This document shows, in pieces, positions 35,573 through 45,371 of a stretch of DNA of 64,000 bases. The first letter of the stretch is position 1. Every line of letters starts with the position of its first letter. This DNA comes from Leptolyngbya sp. FACHB-8. Lineage in GTDB: Bacteria > Cyanobacteriota > Cyanobacteriia > Elainellales > Elainellaceae. The notes beneath the pieces are model-generated. The model was not told the DNA's origin and did no database searches. It saw nothing but the letters and a program-made list of their open reading frames with translations. The position numbers and the translations under genes are program-made. Location: NCBI RefSeq assembly GCF_014695575.1, contig NZ_JACJOO010000074.1, positions 1 through 64,000 on the forward strand. The letters are read 5' to 3'.

Positions 35573-36158
35573 TTTTACACCCCAACCTGGGGACTTGCTG
35601 TTTCAGCAAAAGGATATGTCCCCCATCCATCGCGTCATCAGCCAAGCTTTTCGAGGGTATCGAGGCTACTCCTTCAACCACGTCGCCCTCTGCATCGATG
35701 AACAGCGCGTCGTTGAGGCGACTACTCCTACTGTGCAATACACCGACATCTCGGTATTTCTCAACAGTTCGAGCAAAGACACCTATGAAAGACCTCGGGT
35801 TTGGGTGTTTCGCCTGACACCCGCCTACCGCTATCTGATCCGGGGAGCGATCGCCCACGCCCAAACGCTCCTGGGTCTGCCTTATAACCGAGATTTTGGC
35901 GATCGCAAAGACTCCTACTATTGCAGCGAGCTCATTCTCGACAGCTTCCGCTACGCCAACCAGGGCATCCCCCTGTTTCCAGAGACCCCGATGAACTTCA
36001 AAGATCCGGCAACAGGCGAGTTCTTTGAGTACTGGGTGAACCATTACCGCCAACTCAAAAAACCGATCCCTCACGGCAAACCAGGCTCCCACCCATCCCT
36101 GCTCACCCTCTCCGACAAATTAGATCCCATCCACCTCTACGGCGAGCTACTCCCATAA
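35562..36158 (+). CDS. YiiX-like permuted papain-fold amidase
   Basis: 198 residues from ATG 35562 (MTDSFTPQPGDLLFQQKDMS), preceded by GGGAGGC and overlapping the previous gene by 11 bases. The catalytic pattern is a His in the N-terminal half (YSFNHVALCIDEQRVVEA) and a Cys in the C-terminal half (DSYYCSELILDSFR), the circularly permuted NlpC/P60 order of YiiX/YebB proteins. Probable amidase or lipid/peptide hydrolase; substrate unknown. Translational overlap implies one transcript with the TldE-like gene. Confidence 0.82.
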   Translation: MTDSFTPQPGDLLFQQKDMSPIHRVISQAFRGYRGYSFNHVALCIDEQRVVEATTPTVQYTDISVFLNSSSKDTYERPRVWVFRLTPAYRYLIRGAIAHAQTLLGLPYNRDFGDRKDSYYCSELILDSFRYANQGIPLFPETPMNFKDPATGEFFEYWVNHYRQLKKPIPHGKPGSHPSLLTLSDKLDPIHLYGELLP

Positions 36159-36170
36159 CCTCATCAAGGT

Positions 36171-36293
36171 AACCTCAGTTCGGGATAAGCTGAAGTGCTC
36201 ATTTTGGCGTGCGCAAAGCGCACGCCAAAATGAGCGTTTTCGAGTGCCGCGCAACGCGCGGCACTCGAAAACGCCCTTAACCCGAACTCAGGT
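36171..36293. mobile_element. MITE-like element AACCTCAGTTCGGG, copy 1
   Basis: Starts AACCTCAGTTCGGGATAAGC, ends CTTAACCCGAACTCAGGT. Contains two internal hairpins (CATTTTGGCGTGCGC / its complement; GAGTGCCGCGC / its complement). Other copies at 59576-59657 (shortened) and 61008-61133. Confidence 0.8.
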
Positions 36294-36355
36294 AAGGTAA
36301 GCTCACGTGCCTGTTTTGGCGTGCTCAAAGCGCCCACCAAAATAAGTTTTGTCAA

Positions 36356-36462
36356 AGGGCGCGCGAAGCAGCCTCCCGAAAATGCAAAACCTCCTAGGCC
36401 GAAGGGGCCTGGGGGACGGGCCGCCGTTTCCCGGTCGGGAGGTTTGGAGGGCGACGCACCTC
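36356..36462. repeat. GC-rich dispersed repeat, copy 2
   Basis: Second copy of the element at 30781-30900; similarity runs from GCGCGAAGCAGCCTCCC through GGCGACGCACCTCC. Confidence 0.65.
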
Positions 36463-36463
36463 C

Positions 36464-36526
36464 GAATTTAGTGCATGTTTTGTGTGTGGTGTTCCGCGCA
36501 CCACACACAAAACATGCACTAAATTC
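36464..36526. terminator. 28-bp-stem hairpin at the convergent gene ends
   Basis: GAATTTAGTGCATGTTTTGT and eight further bases form an exact 28-bp stem with a seven-base loop (TTCCGCG). It ends seven bases before the stop codon of the giant kinase and may terminate both converging transcripts. Confidence 0.65.
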
Positions 36527-36533
36527 TGTATTT

Positions 36534-39500
36534 CTAAGGGTCTAGAAATTGCCGAATAACTTCCAACAAATGTTTCAGACTAACGGGTTTACTCAGATAT
36601 TGATTCGCACCCGCATTCATACAGTGATCCTGATCGCCTGGCATCACTAAGGCAGTCATCGCGATGATAGGAATGACATCCAATCTTGCATCTGCGCGAA
36701 TACGGCGAATTGCCTCTAAACCATCTATTCCGGGCATTTGAATATCCATCAAAATCAAATCAGGCCGATGAGTGCGGGCCATCGCAACAGCCTCTGCACC
36801 ATCCCTAACAACCAACATGCGATAGTTGCGGGCCTCCAGATAAGTTCTGAAGGTCGCCACGTTGGTTTCGTTGTCTTCAGCCAGCAGAATGAGGGGGGCG
36901 ATCGCCCCCTCCCCCTCTATCTCGGCTTCCATGCACTCTACAAACCCAGCCGCCAGAGGTTGCACCAGTTCGCTCGACACAGGCACACGATATGGAAGCG
37001 CCACGGTAAAACAGCTCCCTTGACCCAGGGAACTTTCAACTATCACCTGCCCCCCATGCAGTTCGGTAATCTGCTTAACCATCGCCAGCCCCAGCCCTGT
37101 ACCTGTTTGTTGACGATTCAGGTTGCTGTCAATCTGCACAAAGGGTTGGAAGAGCCGCCGCAAATCTGTTTCGGTGATGCCAATCCCAGTATCTGTAATT
37201 TGAAATAAAACCAGTGGCGAATCTTGAGCCACCAACTGAGGTGGGACCGTTGCCAGGCCATCCCAGGTGTTGCCCCGGCCCACAACCACTGTGAGGCTCA
37301 CCTGACCGCCCTCCGGCGTAAATTTCACCGCATTCGTTAACAGGTTAATTAGAACCTGCCGCATCCGCCGCTCATCGAGCGTAATAGCCTTGAGGCTCTT
37401 TGAAATGTGACTCGTAATTTTAATGCCCTTTTGAAAAGCCTGCTGTTTAACAAACAGCAAGCTGGATTCACAGAGATTCTCGACCAACACCGAATCTAAA
37501 TACAATTCCATATTGCCAGAGGCAATTTTAGCCAAATCGAGAATATCGTTAATCAGTTCTAACAGGTGTCGCCCACTCTTCTCAACGATGCTCAGTGCCT
37601 GTTGCTGCCGTTCATTCAGCGATCCTAAAAGCTCTTCTTGAAGTGCCTCTGACATCCCTAAAATTGCATTCAAGGGAGTCCGTAGTTCGTGGCTCATATT
37701 CGCCAGGAATTCATCCTTGAGGCGGGTAGCACGGGCCAACTCTTCGTTGGTTTGCAGCAATTGGACTTCGTATTGTTTACGCTCTGTAATATCACGTGAT
37801 GTTGCCAAAATTTGAAAGACTTGACCGTTGTCATCAAAAATTGGAGTCACGACGACATCCCACCATCTTAGGTTGCCTCTGGCAGTTGGGCAGCACCCTT
37901 GAAAGCGTGCCAGTTCGCCATTAATTGCCTGGATGAGGGCGGCTTCTGCAGATGGGTGGTACTCCGCAGGCCAAAAATCCACCCACTTTGTATTGTGAAA
38001 AACGCTTAAATCATCCACTTCTAAGAGGCATTTCCCCCCCTCATTGAGATAGACAAGATAACCATTCAAATCGATCGCTTTAATACAATCACTACTACTT
38101 TCAATTAGTCGTTGCTTAAACTCTTCGCTCTGGCGAAGTGAGAGTTCAACTTGTTTGCGATCGCTAATATCAAAATTAATACCAATCATGCTGCGGGGCT
38201 TGCCCTCCGCATCCCGTACCACCATGCCGTAGGTTTTAATAAACCGAATCCGACCATCCGGAAGCACAATTCGAAACTCGGTATCATAGTCTGCCTCACC
38301 CATCAGTGCTTGCTGAAGGGCGGCTTCTGTAGGGGCCAAATCATCGGGATGAACTCTATTTCGCCAAACTTCATTGTCGAATGGAGCATCCGTTTGGCGT
38401 GAAACTTCGTACAACTCACAAATGCGATCATCCCAGATGGTTGTATTGTTTGTAAGATCCCAATCCCAACAGCCAATTGCTGCCGACTTGAGAGCCAGGG
38501 TGAGCCGTTCCGAAAGCCGTTTCAGTTCGGCCTCAGCCCGTTTTCGACTGGTAATATCGCGCACAACCACCAGCACATCATCCTTGAGTAAAGGCACGAT
38601 GCGGGCTTCCTCACAACAGACTTGCCCCTGGTTGAGAAACTGATACTCCTGGCGCTGCAGTTGTCCCGTTTGAAGCGCCTGCTCCGCCAAAGAAATCCGT
38701 TCTCGGGCAATATCCAGAGGCAAAATTTCTAAAATAGAATGTCCGTCAACCGCGCCATGCCCCCCCAGATAACGAATTGCTCCTACGTTAGTAGCTCCCA
38801 TTTGCTGCCCATCTCGGCGCATTCGTACCAGGGCATCCGGAATCGCTTCCATGAGCGCACGATTTGTGGCTTCGCTCTGCTTCAGAGCCTCCTCTACCGT
38901 TTTGCGCTGGGTAATGTCAACATTGACTCCCGTCACAACCCAACAGGCTTCAGCAGCGTTGTAGTAAGTCGTGTAGGTAGCGGAAATCCATTTGAGACAG
39001 CCATTAGAATGTCGAAATCGGTAATCCAGCAGGCCGGATTCACCTTTAGCTTGAATGTTTTTTAACACCGTCTCGATGACAGGCAAATCCTCAGGAGGCA
39101 CCCGAGAAAGCCAAAGAGATTTATCGGCTACAAACTCATCTTCGGTATATCCAAAAATGGCTTCGCACCCTTTGGAGTAGTAGTCGTATTCAAACGTCCC
39201 GTCTGCCAATAGCCGGTATCCAATAATCCCAGCATCGGCACTATTGAGAATATCGCTGAGTTGCTTTTGAGAGGCCCGGAGTGCGAGTTCCAGTTGTTTG
39301 CGATCGCTGATATCGGCAAAGTAGCCAACGATCTCCAGGGGATTTCCGTGGGCATCTCGTACCAGCCGCAGTTCGTTCCGTGCCCACAAGTAATACCCAG
39401 CCTTATGGAGAAAGCGGTATTCCTGAATATGCTTCCCCTGTTCCAGCACAAGGGGCATTCCTGCAAGAATCTGGGGAGCATCTTGGGGATGAATATGCTC

Positions 39501-41903
39501 AACCCAGAAATTTGCATTCGCCAACACCTCGGTTGCCGTGTAGCCACTCAAGTTCAAGATATTGTCGCTGACAAACGTCGCTGCATAGTTTCCAAAGGGC
39601 TGACAGGTAAAGATCACAGCAGGGCTAGAAGAAAGCACAAATTGCAACCGTTCCCAAAGCAATTGGGCCTCTAATTCCGCCTCTTTACGTCGGCTGATGT
39701 CCATTTCAGAACCGATAATCCGTATCGGGACTCCCGTTTCATCCCAGAGGGCTTGCCCCCGGTCGAGAATCCAAATGTGGCTGCCATCTTTGCGCTGAAT
39801 CCGGTACTCTTCCTGGTAAAAAGCGGTTTTCTGAGCCAGATGGTCTGCAAGAGCCGACAGGACGCGATCGCGATCATCCAGATGAATGCGCTCAGTCCAT
39901 TCCTCCGGTGTACTGCCTGACTCATGCTCAGACAGACCTCGTAGTTCCCGCCAGCGTTTTGTACGAAAAGTTTCCCCCGTTTTTATATTCCAATCCCATA
40001 GGGAAGCATCGCTGCCTTGCAGTGCCAACTGCCAACGTTCATCACTTTCGCGCAGGGCTGCTGTACGTTGTGCAACTCTGACTTCTAGCTCCTGATTAAG
40101 CTGAGCGAGAGCAACCTCAGCCTGCTTGCGCTCGGTTACATCCCGAATCATGATCAGCACAATATTTTGATCAATCGGGCTAACGCGTACCTCCTCCCAG
40201 CACATTTCTCCATCCAATTCGAGGTGCTGTTCATAGACCTGCACCATGCCAGTTTTGAAGGCTTGCTCAACGACTTGCGATCGCTGAACCGCTATCGATG
40301 TGGGCAGCCAATCATCTCCTGTTGGGAATTCCAGGCCAGCGGGCGGCATCAACACTTTCCGCAGGGAACCACCACTTAACATCTCCAGATACTCGCCCTG
40401 CCGATTCATGCGAATGAGCAAATCGGGAATGGCATTGATGATGGCGCGGTTGGTCGCTTCACTGACGATGACCGAATCTGTGACCTGATCCAGGACTTGC
40501 GCCTGGTGCCGCAGAGTTGCTTCTAGTTGCTTGGCCGCGCTAATATCGCGACCTTCGGCAATGAGCATAACCACCTGCCCTGCCTCATCCCATACCGGTC
40601 GGAGCGAGAAATCGACAGGTACCAACTGCGTCTCAGCCGTTAATATCTCAACCTCATAACGAATGAATTTGCCCTCAGCCGCTTGAGCGATCGCGCCCCT
40701 CAACTGCTCGCGCACGACCTGAGAAACGTCCCACCAGGGCGTTTCCCAGAATGAGCAGTTTACAACGTCCTCTAACTGCAAGCCCTTAAAGATCAAGGCC
40801 GTTTGATTGGCCTCCAACAGTGTTCCGTCAGGAGCCAGCACTCCCGTCAAATGAAATGTGTTGTCAAAAATGCCTCGAAATTTGCGTTCACTAGCAGCCA
40901 GGGCATGAGTACGCTCGGCAACCTTCCGCTCCAGGGAGGCATTTAGGGTTTGAAGGTTTTGATAGAGGGTTGCCTGCTGAATAGCGATCGCCAGATGCAC
41001 GGACAACTGCTGAAGTAATCGAATATCAGTTGCTTCCCAATCACGGGGTGCAGCGCACTGATGCACAACTAACAATCCCCAAAGCGGCTTGGCTGCGTTT
41101 GGCAACAGAATCGGCACCACCAGGTTGGCCCGCACCTGATACCGTTCCAAAAGCTGGATATGACAAGCTGTCAGATTGGCTGCGTAAATATCAGAGACCG
41201 CCGAATAATGGCCATCCCGATAATTTCCACCCAGATTTTCTTGGAAGCACGTATCCATAACGGATATCAGCAAGCACGATTGCCAGGGAGGAATCACATC
41301 CTCCGCGACAATCGTTCCACTCATATCCGGGTTAAATTGGTAAATAACGACGCGATCGGCATTGACGAATGCCCGAACTTCTTCAACAATCGCCTGAAAG
41401 ATTTCATCCAGAGACAAATATTTTCGAATGCGAAGTGCCATTTCAGCAATGACGGCTTCCTGCTGGTGCGATCGGGTGAGTTGGCGGGTGAGGAGGGCGC
41501 GATCGCATACCTGATGGCAATAGGCCTGCAGTGAAACCGACGTAATCTCTTCTTTCAGCAGGTACTCCGCGGCTCCTAGCTTCATAGCCTGAACCACAAC
41601 CCGTGGATCTCCCTGATCCGCTACGATAATGACCGGCAACTGACTGGCTGGCTCGGTACGGATTGCTTTGAGAAATTCCAAGCCATCCCCATCAGGCAAC
41701 TGCAAATCCAACAACACCAGGTCAGGGCTCTGTGCGTGCCATACCTGCACAGCACCCTCCAAACTCTCAGCTTCGAGAAAGTAGTAGGACTGCTTCGGTT
41801 GAGATTTCAAATATTGAATGTAAATTGCCCGGTTGCCTGGCGAATTATCTACGATCAGGAGCTTCGGCAGGCAGGGGATATGCTGGGCAATCATAGGATG
41901 CAA
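36534..41903 (-). CDS. Multi-PAS hybrid histidine kinase with DXCF cyanobacteriochrome GAF
   Basis: 1789 residues. Order: receiver (about 14-130, acceptor D66 in LLDLQLPDGDG), GAF (about 165-310), eight PAS/PAC repeats (about 340-1390), HisKA (FLANMSHELRTPLNAIL), HATPase (NAVKFTPEGG, DTGIGI, GTGLGLAM) and a C-terminal receiver (LMDIQMPGIDG, ending with SKPVSLKHL). The GAF carries both hallmarks of a DXCF cyanobacteriochrome: D217-T-C219-F and C247-H248 in the context ANLTACHIQLLERYQVRANL. Such domains bind a linear tetrapyrrole through C247-type cysteines with a second thioether at the DXCF Cys, usually giving blue/green photocycles. Wavelength and output partner cannot be read from sequence. 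No membrane segments; no adjacent regulator. Confidence 0.95.
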   Translation of the reverse strand: MHPMIAQHIPCLPKLLIVDNSPGNRAIYIQYLKSQPKQSYYFLEAESLEGAVQVWHAQSPDLVLLDLQLPDGDGLEFLKAIRTEPASQLPVIIVADQGDPRVVVQAMKLGAAEYLLKEEITSVSLQAYCHQVCDRALLTRQLTRSHQQEAVIAEMALRIRKYLSLDEIFQAIVEEVRAFVNADRVVIYQFNPDMSGTIVAEDVIPPWQSCLLISVMDTCFQENLGGNYRDGHYSAVSDIYAANLTACHIQLLERYQVRANLVVPILLPNAAKPLWGLLVVHQCAAPRDWEATDIRLLQQLSVHLAIAIQQATLYQNLQTLNASLERKVAERTHALAASERKFRGIFDNTFHLTGVLAPDGTLLEANQTALIFKGLQLEDVVNCSFWETPWWDVSQVVREQLRGAIAQAAEGKFIRYEVEILTAETQLVPVDFSLRPVWDEAGQVVMLIAEGRDISAAKQLEATLRHQAQVLDQVTDSVIVSEATNRAIINAIPDLLIRMNRQGEYLEMLSGGSLRKVLMPPAGLEFPTGDDWLPTSIAVQRSQVVEQAFKTGMVQVYEQHLELDGEMCWEEVRVSPIDQNIVLIMIRDVTERKQAEVALAQLNQELEVRVAQRTAALRESDERWQLALQGSDASLWDWNIKTGETFRTKRWRELRGLSEHESGSTPEEWTERIHLDDRDRVLSALADHLAQKTAFYQEEYRIQRKDGSHIWILDRGQALWDETGVPIRIIGSEMDISRRKEAELEAQLLWERLQFVLSSSPAVIFTCQPFGNYAATFVSDNILNLSGYTATEVLANANFWVEHIHPQDAPQILAGMPLVLEQGKHIQEYRFLHKAGYYLWARNELRLVRDAHGNPLEIVGYFADISDRKQLELALRASQKQLSDILNSADAGIIGYRLLADGTFEYDYYSKGCEAIFGYTEDEFVADKSLWLSRVPPEDLPVIETVLKNIQAKGESGLLDYRFRHSNGCLKWISATYTTYYNAAEACWVVTGVNVDITQRKTVEEALKQSEATNRALMEAIPDALVRMRRDGQQMGATNVGAIRYLGGHGAVDGHSILEILPLDIARERISLAEQALQTGQLQRQEYQFLNQGQVCCEEARIVPLLKDDVLVVVRDITSRKRAEAELKRLSERLTLALKSAAIGCWDWDLTNNTTIWDDRICELYEVSRQTDAPFDNEVWRNRVHPDDLAPTEAALQQALMGEADYDTEFRIVLPDGRIRFIKTYGMVVRDAEGKPRSMIGINFDISDRKQVELSLRQSEEFKQRLIESSSDCIKAIDLNGYLVYLNEGGKCLLEVDDLSVFHNTKWVDFWPAEYHPSAEAALIQAINGELARFQGCCPTARGNLRWWDVVVTPIFDDNGQVFQILATSRDITERKQYEVQLLQTNEELARATRLKDEFLANMSHELRTPLNAILGMSEALQEELLGSLNERQQQALSIVEKSGRHLLELINDILDLAKIASGNMELYLDSVLVENLCESSLLFVKQQAFQKGIKITSHISKSLKAITLDERRMRQVLINLLTNAVKFTPEGGQVSLTVVVGRGNTWDGLATVPPQLVAQDSPLVLFQITDTGIGITETDLRRLFQPFVQIDSNLNRQQTGTGLGLAMVKQITELHGGQVIVESSLGQGSCFTVALPYRVPVSSELVQPLAAGFVECMEAEIEGEGAIAPLILLAEDNETNVATFRTYLEARNYRMLVVRDGAEAVAMARTHRPDLILMDIQMPGIDGLEAIRRIRADARLDVIPIIAMTALVMPGDQDHCMNAGANQYLSKPVSLKHLLEVIRQFLDP

Positions 41904-42230
41904 GCATTTTTGGAAGGGGGTAATCTTTAGGCCATTCTATGGTGCAGCAATTTGTCAGGAATCCGAGATCCTTCGTAGAAAGTAAATACCCCTTCATAAA
42001 AGCCAACAACAGTTCTTACAGAAGAACATAAAATCTTCAACTCATCGACGCCAAGTAATTATGGAATAAAGGTTCCAGGCATTAATTGAGAAGCTTTATG
42101 TAGGAACATCCTATTTTCTATACGACTGTTTTGAACGGCATTTCGGCATTATTTAGAGCACCATCTTCCCCTACATTGTGCATTATCCCCGAGGATTCCC
42201 TTAATCTAAACTGACGTTTTTTTACATGCG
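41904..42230. other. Gene-free stretch upstream of the giant kinase
   Basis: 327 bases between two minus-strand genes. It should contain the kinase promoter. I see no hairpin, repeat or small gene in it. Confidence 0.4.
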
Positions 42231-43496
42231 TTATGCGATCGCCATTTCCACTTTCGGATCGATCTCCCGAGGATACACTAACCAAATCTTTTGCAGGGGC
42301 TGTGTCAAAGTACGAAGCAACGGTGACACATCGCTAATTTCCTGCAAACCATCCTCCGTTTGCAGTTTAATCCCTCGCTGATAAAGGGTATAACCGCGAT
42401 TCCAGGCCACGCGAATGCCACAGTAATAATTGGGGACAAAACCGGCCTGTTGCAAGCGTGGTTGGAGAGCCTCCAGCAGGGCTTGCTGGGCCTTAGAACT
42501 ATAGGGGCTAATATCAAGCGTCTTCGGTAAATCGCGGTTCATAAAGCGGCGGCAGAGATCTGCAAGAATCGGGTCAGCATGCCGTTGCCACCGTTGCAGA
42601 TGGTAGACGAAAAGGTTGTCATCAGCCGCTAAATAGTGTTTCAGGGGGAGGCGATCGCCGTCGCCCCGCAACCAACCTGCCATTACCTCATCAGCATCCA
42701 GATTACCCTCGGCAAAATGTTCTTTCGCCCGCCGAAATGCCTGTTCTAAAACCCAGGTCGCCGCAATATTTTTCGGATGGTGATAAATCTGGGCATACAT
42801 AAAAAACCGCACGATGAGATAGTGTTCAATCGCAGTGATGCCTTTGCGAGCCACCACCAACTGCTGGCTCGCTGGATCAAACTTCATAGCCATCAGAATC
42901 CGGTCTAAATCCAACCGCCCATAGGAAGCCCCTGTGAAGTAGCTGTCACGCATTAAATAATCGAGGCGATCGCAATCCAACTGGCTCGACACCAACTGCC
43001 ACACCAGCGGAACGTTATGCTGCTTGGCATACACCTGTCGCAGTTGCCCCAGCAGTTCCGGGTCGTAGCTATCCAACACCTCTCGAATAGCGTGGGATTC
43101 TCCTAAAATGCGACCTGTCCAGACTTCGTGATGGGTTCCAAAAATGTCTTCACAGGTATGGCTAAATGGCCCATGTCCTAAATCATGCAATAACGCTGCG
43201 CAGAGGACAGTGGCCCGGTAGGGCTGTAGCTCCGGGTTATCTTGCGCCAGTAGATCAAAGGCGCGACGGGCGATCGCCATCACCCCCAGCGAATGGGTAA
43301 ACCGAGAGGATTCAGCCCCATGAAACGTAAGGCTAGCGGCTCCCAGTTGACGAATGCGGCGTAGTCGTTGAAACTCAGGCGTATCAATCAAGTGAACCAG
43401 TAGGGCTTCATCCGGTCGTTGGCGGTTCAATGTAATTGCACCATGCAACGGGTCGTGATAGGTGCGGCTAGACGACCGGGACGGGGAGGCAGTCAT
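42231..43496 (-). CDS. HD superfamily phosphohydrolase (dNTPase-like)
   Basis: 421 residues of the SAMHD1/YwfO-like group. Metal ligands are visible in TFHGAESSRFTHSLGVM (H of R-FxHSLG), ALLHDLGHGPFSHTCE (the HD pair) and CDRLDYLMRDSYFTGASYG (Asp). The N-terminal RTYHDPLHGAITLN is also typical. These enzymes hydrolyse dNTPs or other nucleotides. C-terminus ends on a HIP1 site. It is upstream of nothing on its strand except the long kinase gene, 327 bases away. Confidence 0.9.
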   Translation of the reverse strand: MTASPSRSSSRTYHDPLHGAITLNRQRPDEALLVHLIDTPEFQRLRRIRQLGAASLTFHGAESSRFTHSLGVMAIARRAFDLLAQDNPELQPYRATVLCAALLHDLGHGPFSHTCEDIFGTHHEVWTGRILGESHAIREVLDSYDPELLGQLRQVYAKQHNVPLVWQLVSSQLDCDRLDYLMRDSYFTGASYGRLDLDRILMAMKFDPASQQLVVARKGITAIEHYLIVRFFMYAQIYHHPKNIAATWVLEQAFRRAKEHFAEGNLDADEVMAGWLRGDGDRLPLKHYLAADDNLFVYHLQRWQRHADPILADLCRRFMNRDLPKTLDISPYSSKAQQALLEALQPRLQQAGFVPNYYCGIRVAWNRGYTLYQRGIKLQTEDGLQEISDVSPLLRTLTQPLQKIWLVYPREIDPKVEMAIA

Positions 43497-43619
43497 GGGA
43501 ATAGTACCAACGCTCTAGTCACATTAAAGCCCACCCATTTTGGTTCTGACGTCCTCCAAGAGCTAGGGCCTGTTTTATAGCAATGGCAATGTGCTGTACT
43601 TAATCGACGCAGTACTCAG

Positions 43620-43670
43620 CATCCAACTAAAGAGCGGGGGAACTAAGTTCCCCCGCTCTTCAGTTGGATG
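43620..43670. terminator. Hairpin between ctpA and the HD gene
   Basis: Interrupted stem of about 24 bp with arms CATCCAACT-AGAGCGGGGGAAC and a TAA loop, 16 bases after the ctpA stop. No T-run, but position and strength suggest it ends the ctpA message. Confidence 0.6.
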
Positions 43671-43685
43671 GATTTTGTAATCGCT

Positions 43686-44915
43686 TCAGGATGCTTGAGC
43701 TACGGTAACCTGCTTCGTTAAACACTCAACTGCCGCCTGAAACTGTGGGTCAACATCGGTGCCCAACTGGTTCCGATTCAGGGGGTCTGCCTCAATCACG
43801 ACGTCAGGCATAATACCCTGACGGTTAATGTCGTGGTGGTCGGGTGTTTCATAGCGGGCAATGGTCACCGCCAATCCGGAGCCGTCTGACAGGCTAAATA
43901 GAGATTGAATCAGCCCCTTACCAAAGGTGCGATCGCCAACCAATTGCGCCCGATGGTTGTCTTGCAGTGCCCCCGCCAAAATCTCACTCGCACTTGCAGT
44001 TCCCTGGTTGACCAGCACGACCAAGGGTTTGTCCGTTAATGCCTGACCATGGGCAAAAAAGCTGTCTTGAATGCCGTCGCGGTTAACCGTGTAAACAACC
44101 GTCGCATCATCCAACCACAGCCGCGCAATATCAATCCCCGCTTGCAATAGGCCACCAGGGTTGTTGCGTAAGTCCAGGATGTACGACACCGCTCCCTGCT
44201 GATCCAACTTGCCGACGGCATGGGCCACTTCACTGGCAGCATTGGCATTGAATTGGCTGAGACGAATGTAACCAATCTTTAAGTCTTTCTCATTTCGCAA
44301 CTCGGCGACCACGGGGTTAAGGGTGATGCGATCGCGCACCAACTGCACATCCTCAGGGCTACCCTCGTCCCGCCCTAGGGTCAGCTCTACAATGGTCCCA
44401 ACAGGACCGCGCATACGCTCGGCTGCCTCGTCCAAAGTCAGATTTTTGGCAGGAACACCATTGATTTTGAGAATGCGATCGTTCGGCTGAATCCCAGCCC
44501 GATCAGCTGGAGAGCCTTCAATAGGCGCAATTACGCGCAAATCACCCGTTTCTAACTCTTGAGTAATCTGAAGGCCAATACCATTCAACTCGCCCGATGT
44601 ATTGGTCTGCAAGCTCCGATACTGGTCAGGCTTGAGCAGACGTGTGTAGGGGTCATCCAGGGATGCCAACATTTTTTGAATGGCGCTATAGGCATCGTCC
44701 CGGGTATCGAGACGCTGTTGCAGAGCTTTTTGCCGCACCATCCACCAGTTCTGATGGTTGAAGGTGCTATCAACATAAGCCCGGTCCACAATCCGCCAGA
44801 CTTCGCTGAGTAATTTTTGTTCATCCGTGAAGGCAGAGGATGCCGGAGTCCAGAGGCTCAAACTGGCCACCAGCACAAGCAGGAGCAATCCGAATCGCAA
44901 AATCCATCTTTTCAT
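43686..44915 (-). CDS. ctpA: Carboxyl-terminal processing protease CtpA
   Basis: 409 residues: a signal peptide (residues 1 to about 28, LLLLVLVASLSLW ... SSA), an N-terminal helical region, a PDZ domain (about 105-185, GIGLQI ... DRILKINGVPAKNLT) and an S41 serine-lysine protease core with S308 in GTASASEI and K333 in FGKG. CtpA removes the C-terminal extension of the photosystem II D1 protein in the thylakoid lumen, which is needed for assembly of the oxygen-evolving cluster. It is divergent from petBD, an arrangement known in other cyanobacteria. Confidence 0.95.
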   Translation of the reverse strand: MKRWILRFGLLLLVLVASLSLWTPASSAFTDEQKLLSEVWRIVDRAYVDSTFNHQNWWMVRQKALQQRLDTRDDAYSAIQKMLASLDDPYTRLLKPDQYRSLQTNTSGELNGIGLQITQELETGDLRVIAPIEGSPADRAGIQPNDRILKINGVPAKNLTLDEAAERMRGPVGTIVELTLGRDEGSPEDVQLVRDRITLNPVVAELRNEKDLKIGYIRLSQFNANAASEVAHAVGKLDQQGAVSYILDLRNNPGGLLQAGIDIARLWLDDATVVYTVNRDGIQDSFFAHGQALTDKPLVVLVNQGTASASEILAGALQDNHRAQLVGDRTFGKGLIQSLFSLSDGSGLAVTIARYETPDHHDINRQGIMPDVVIEADPLNRNQLGTDVDPQFQAAVECLTKQVTVAQAS

Positions 44916-45371
44916 AAGCTCATCTTAAACCAACACTTTTCAATCCTCTGGACAGTTTTTCTAGAACCCTATGATTTTGTTCAGTGCACAGGATTTGCAA
45001 ATTAGGGGTTTCAAAAGACCTGACTAAACTTTCTCAGCATTTAATAAGGCTTCGGAGAAGTTGATTACTTCTGACTTATAAGACTTAAGACATCACCGGC
45101 CAAACAATCATTTAGAAGTTCCAGCCTTAGGAGGACTGCAGAATCTTCCATATAGATACCGATTGGCAACAGGAGCTGTTCAAAAGGAGTACCGCTTGCC
45201 TACCCCTGGTTCTCATATGTTGCCCGTCTCTATGCTCAAAATGGCACAGTTTGCTCAGCGGATTCCCATTTTTTTTCGGCGGAAAGCCGCAAGGGGCAAC
45301 GGATCAAAACCCTGATAGACTGTGTTACATTTTTAAGAAATCGCAGTATTTTATATCCCCCCTCTTGCTTC
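44916..45371. promoter_or_regulatory. Divergent ctpA / petBD promoter region
   Basis: 456 bases between two oppositely transcribed photosynthesis loci, so both promoters must lie here. I see a TTGATT ... TATAAG pair near 45060-45085 as a possible petB promoter, but it is weak. No riboswitch or hairpin stands out. Confidence 0.4.
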
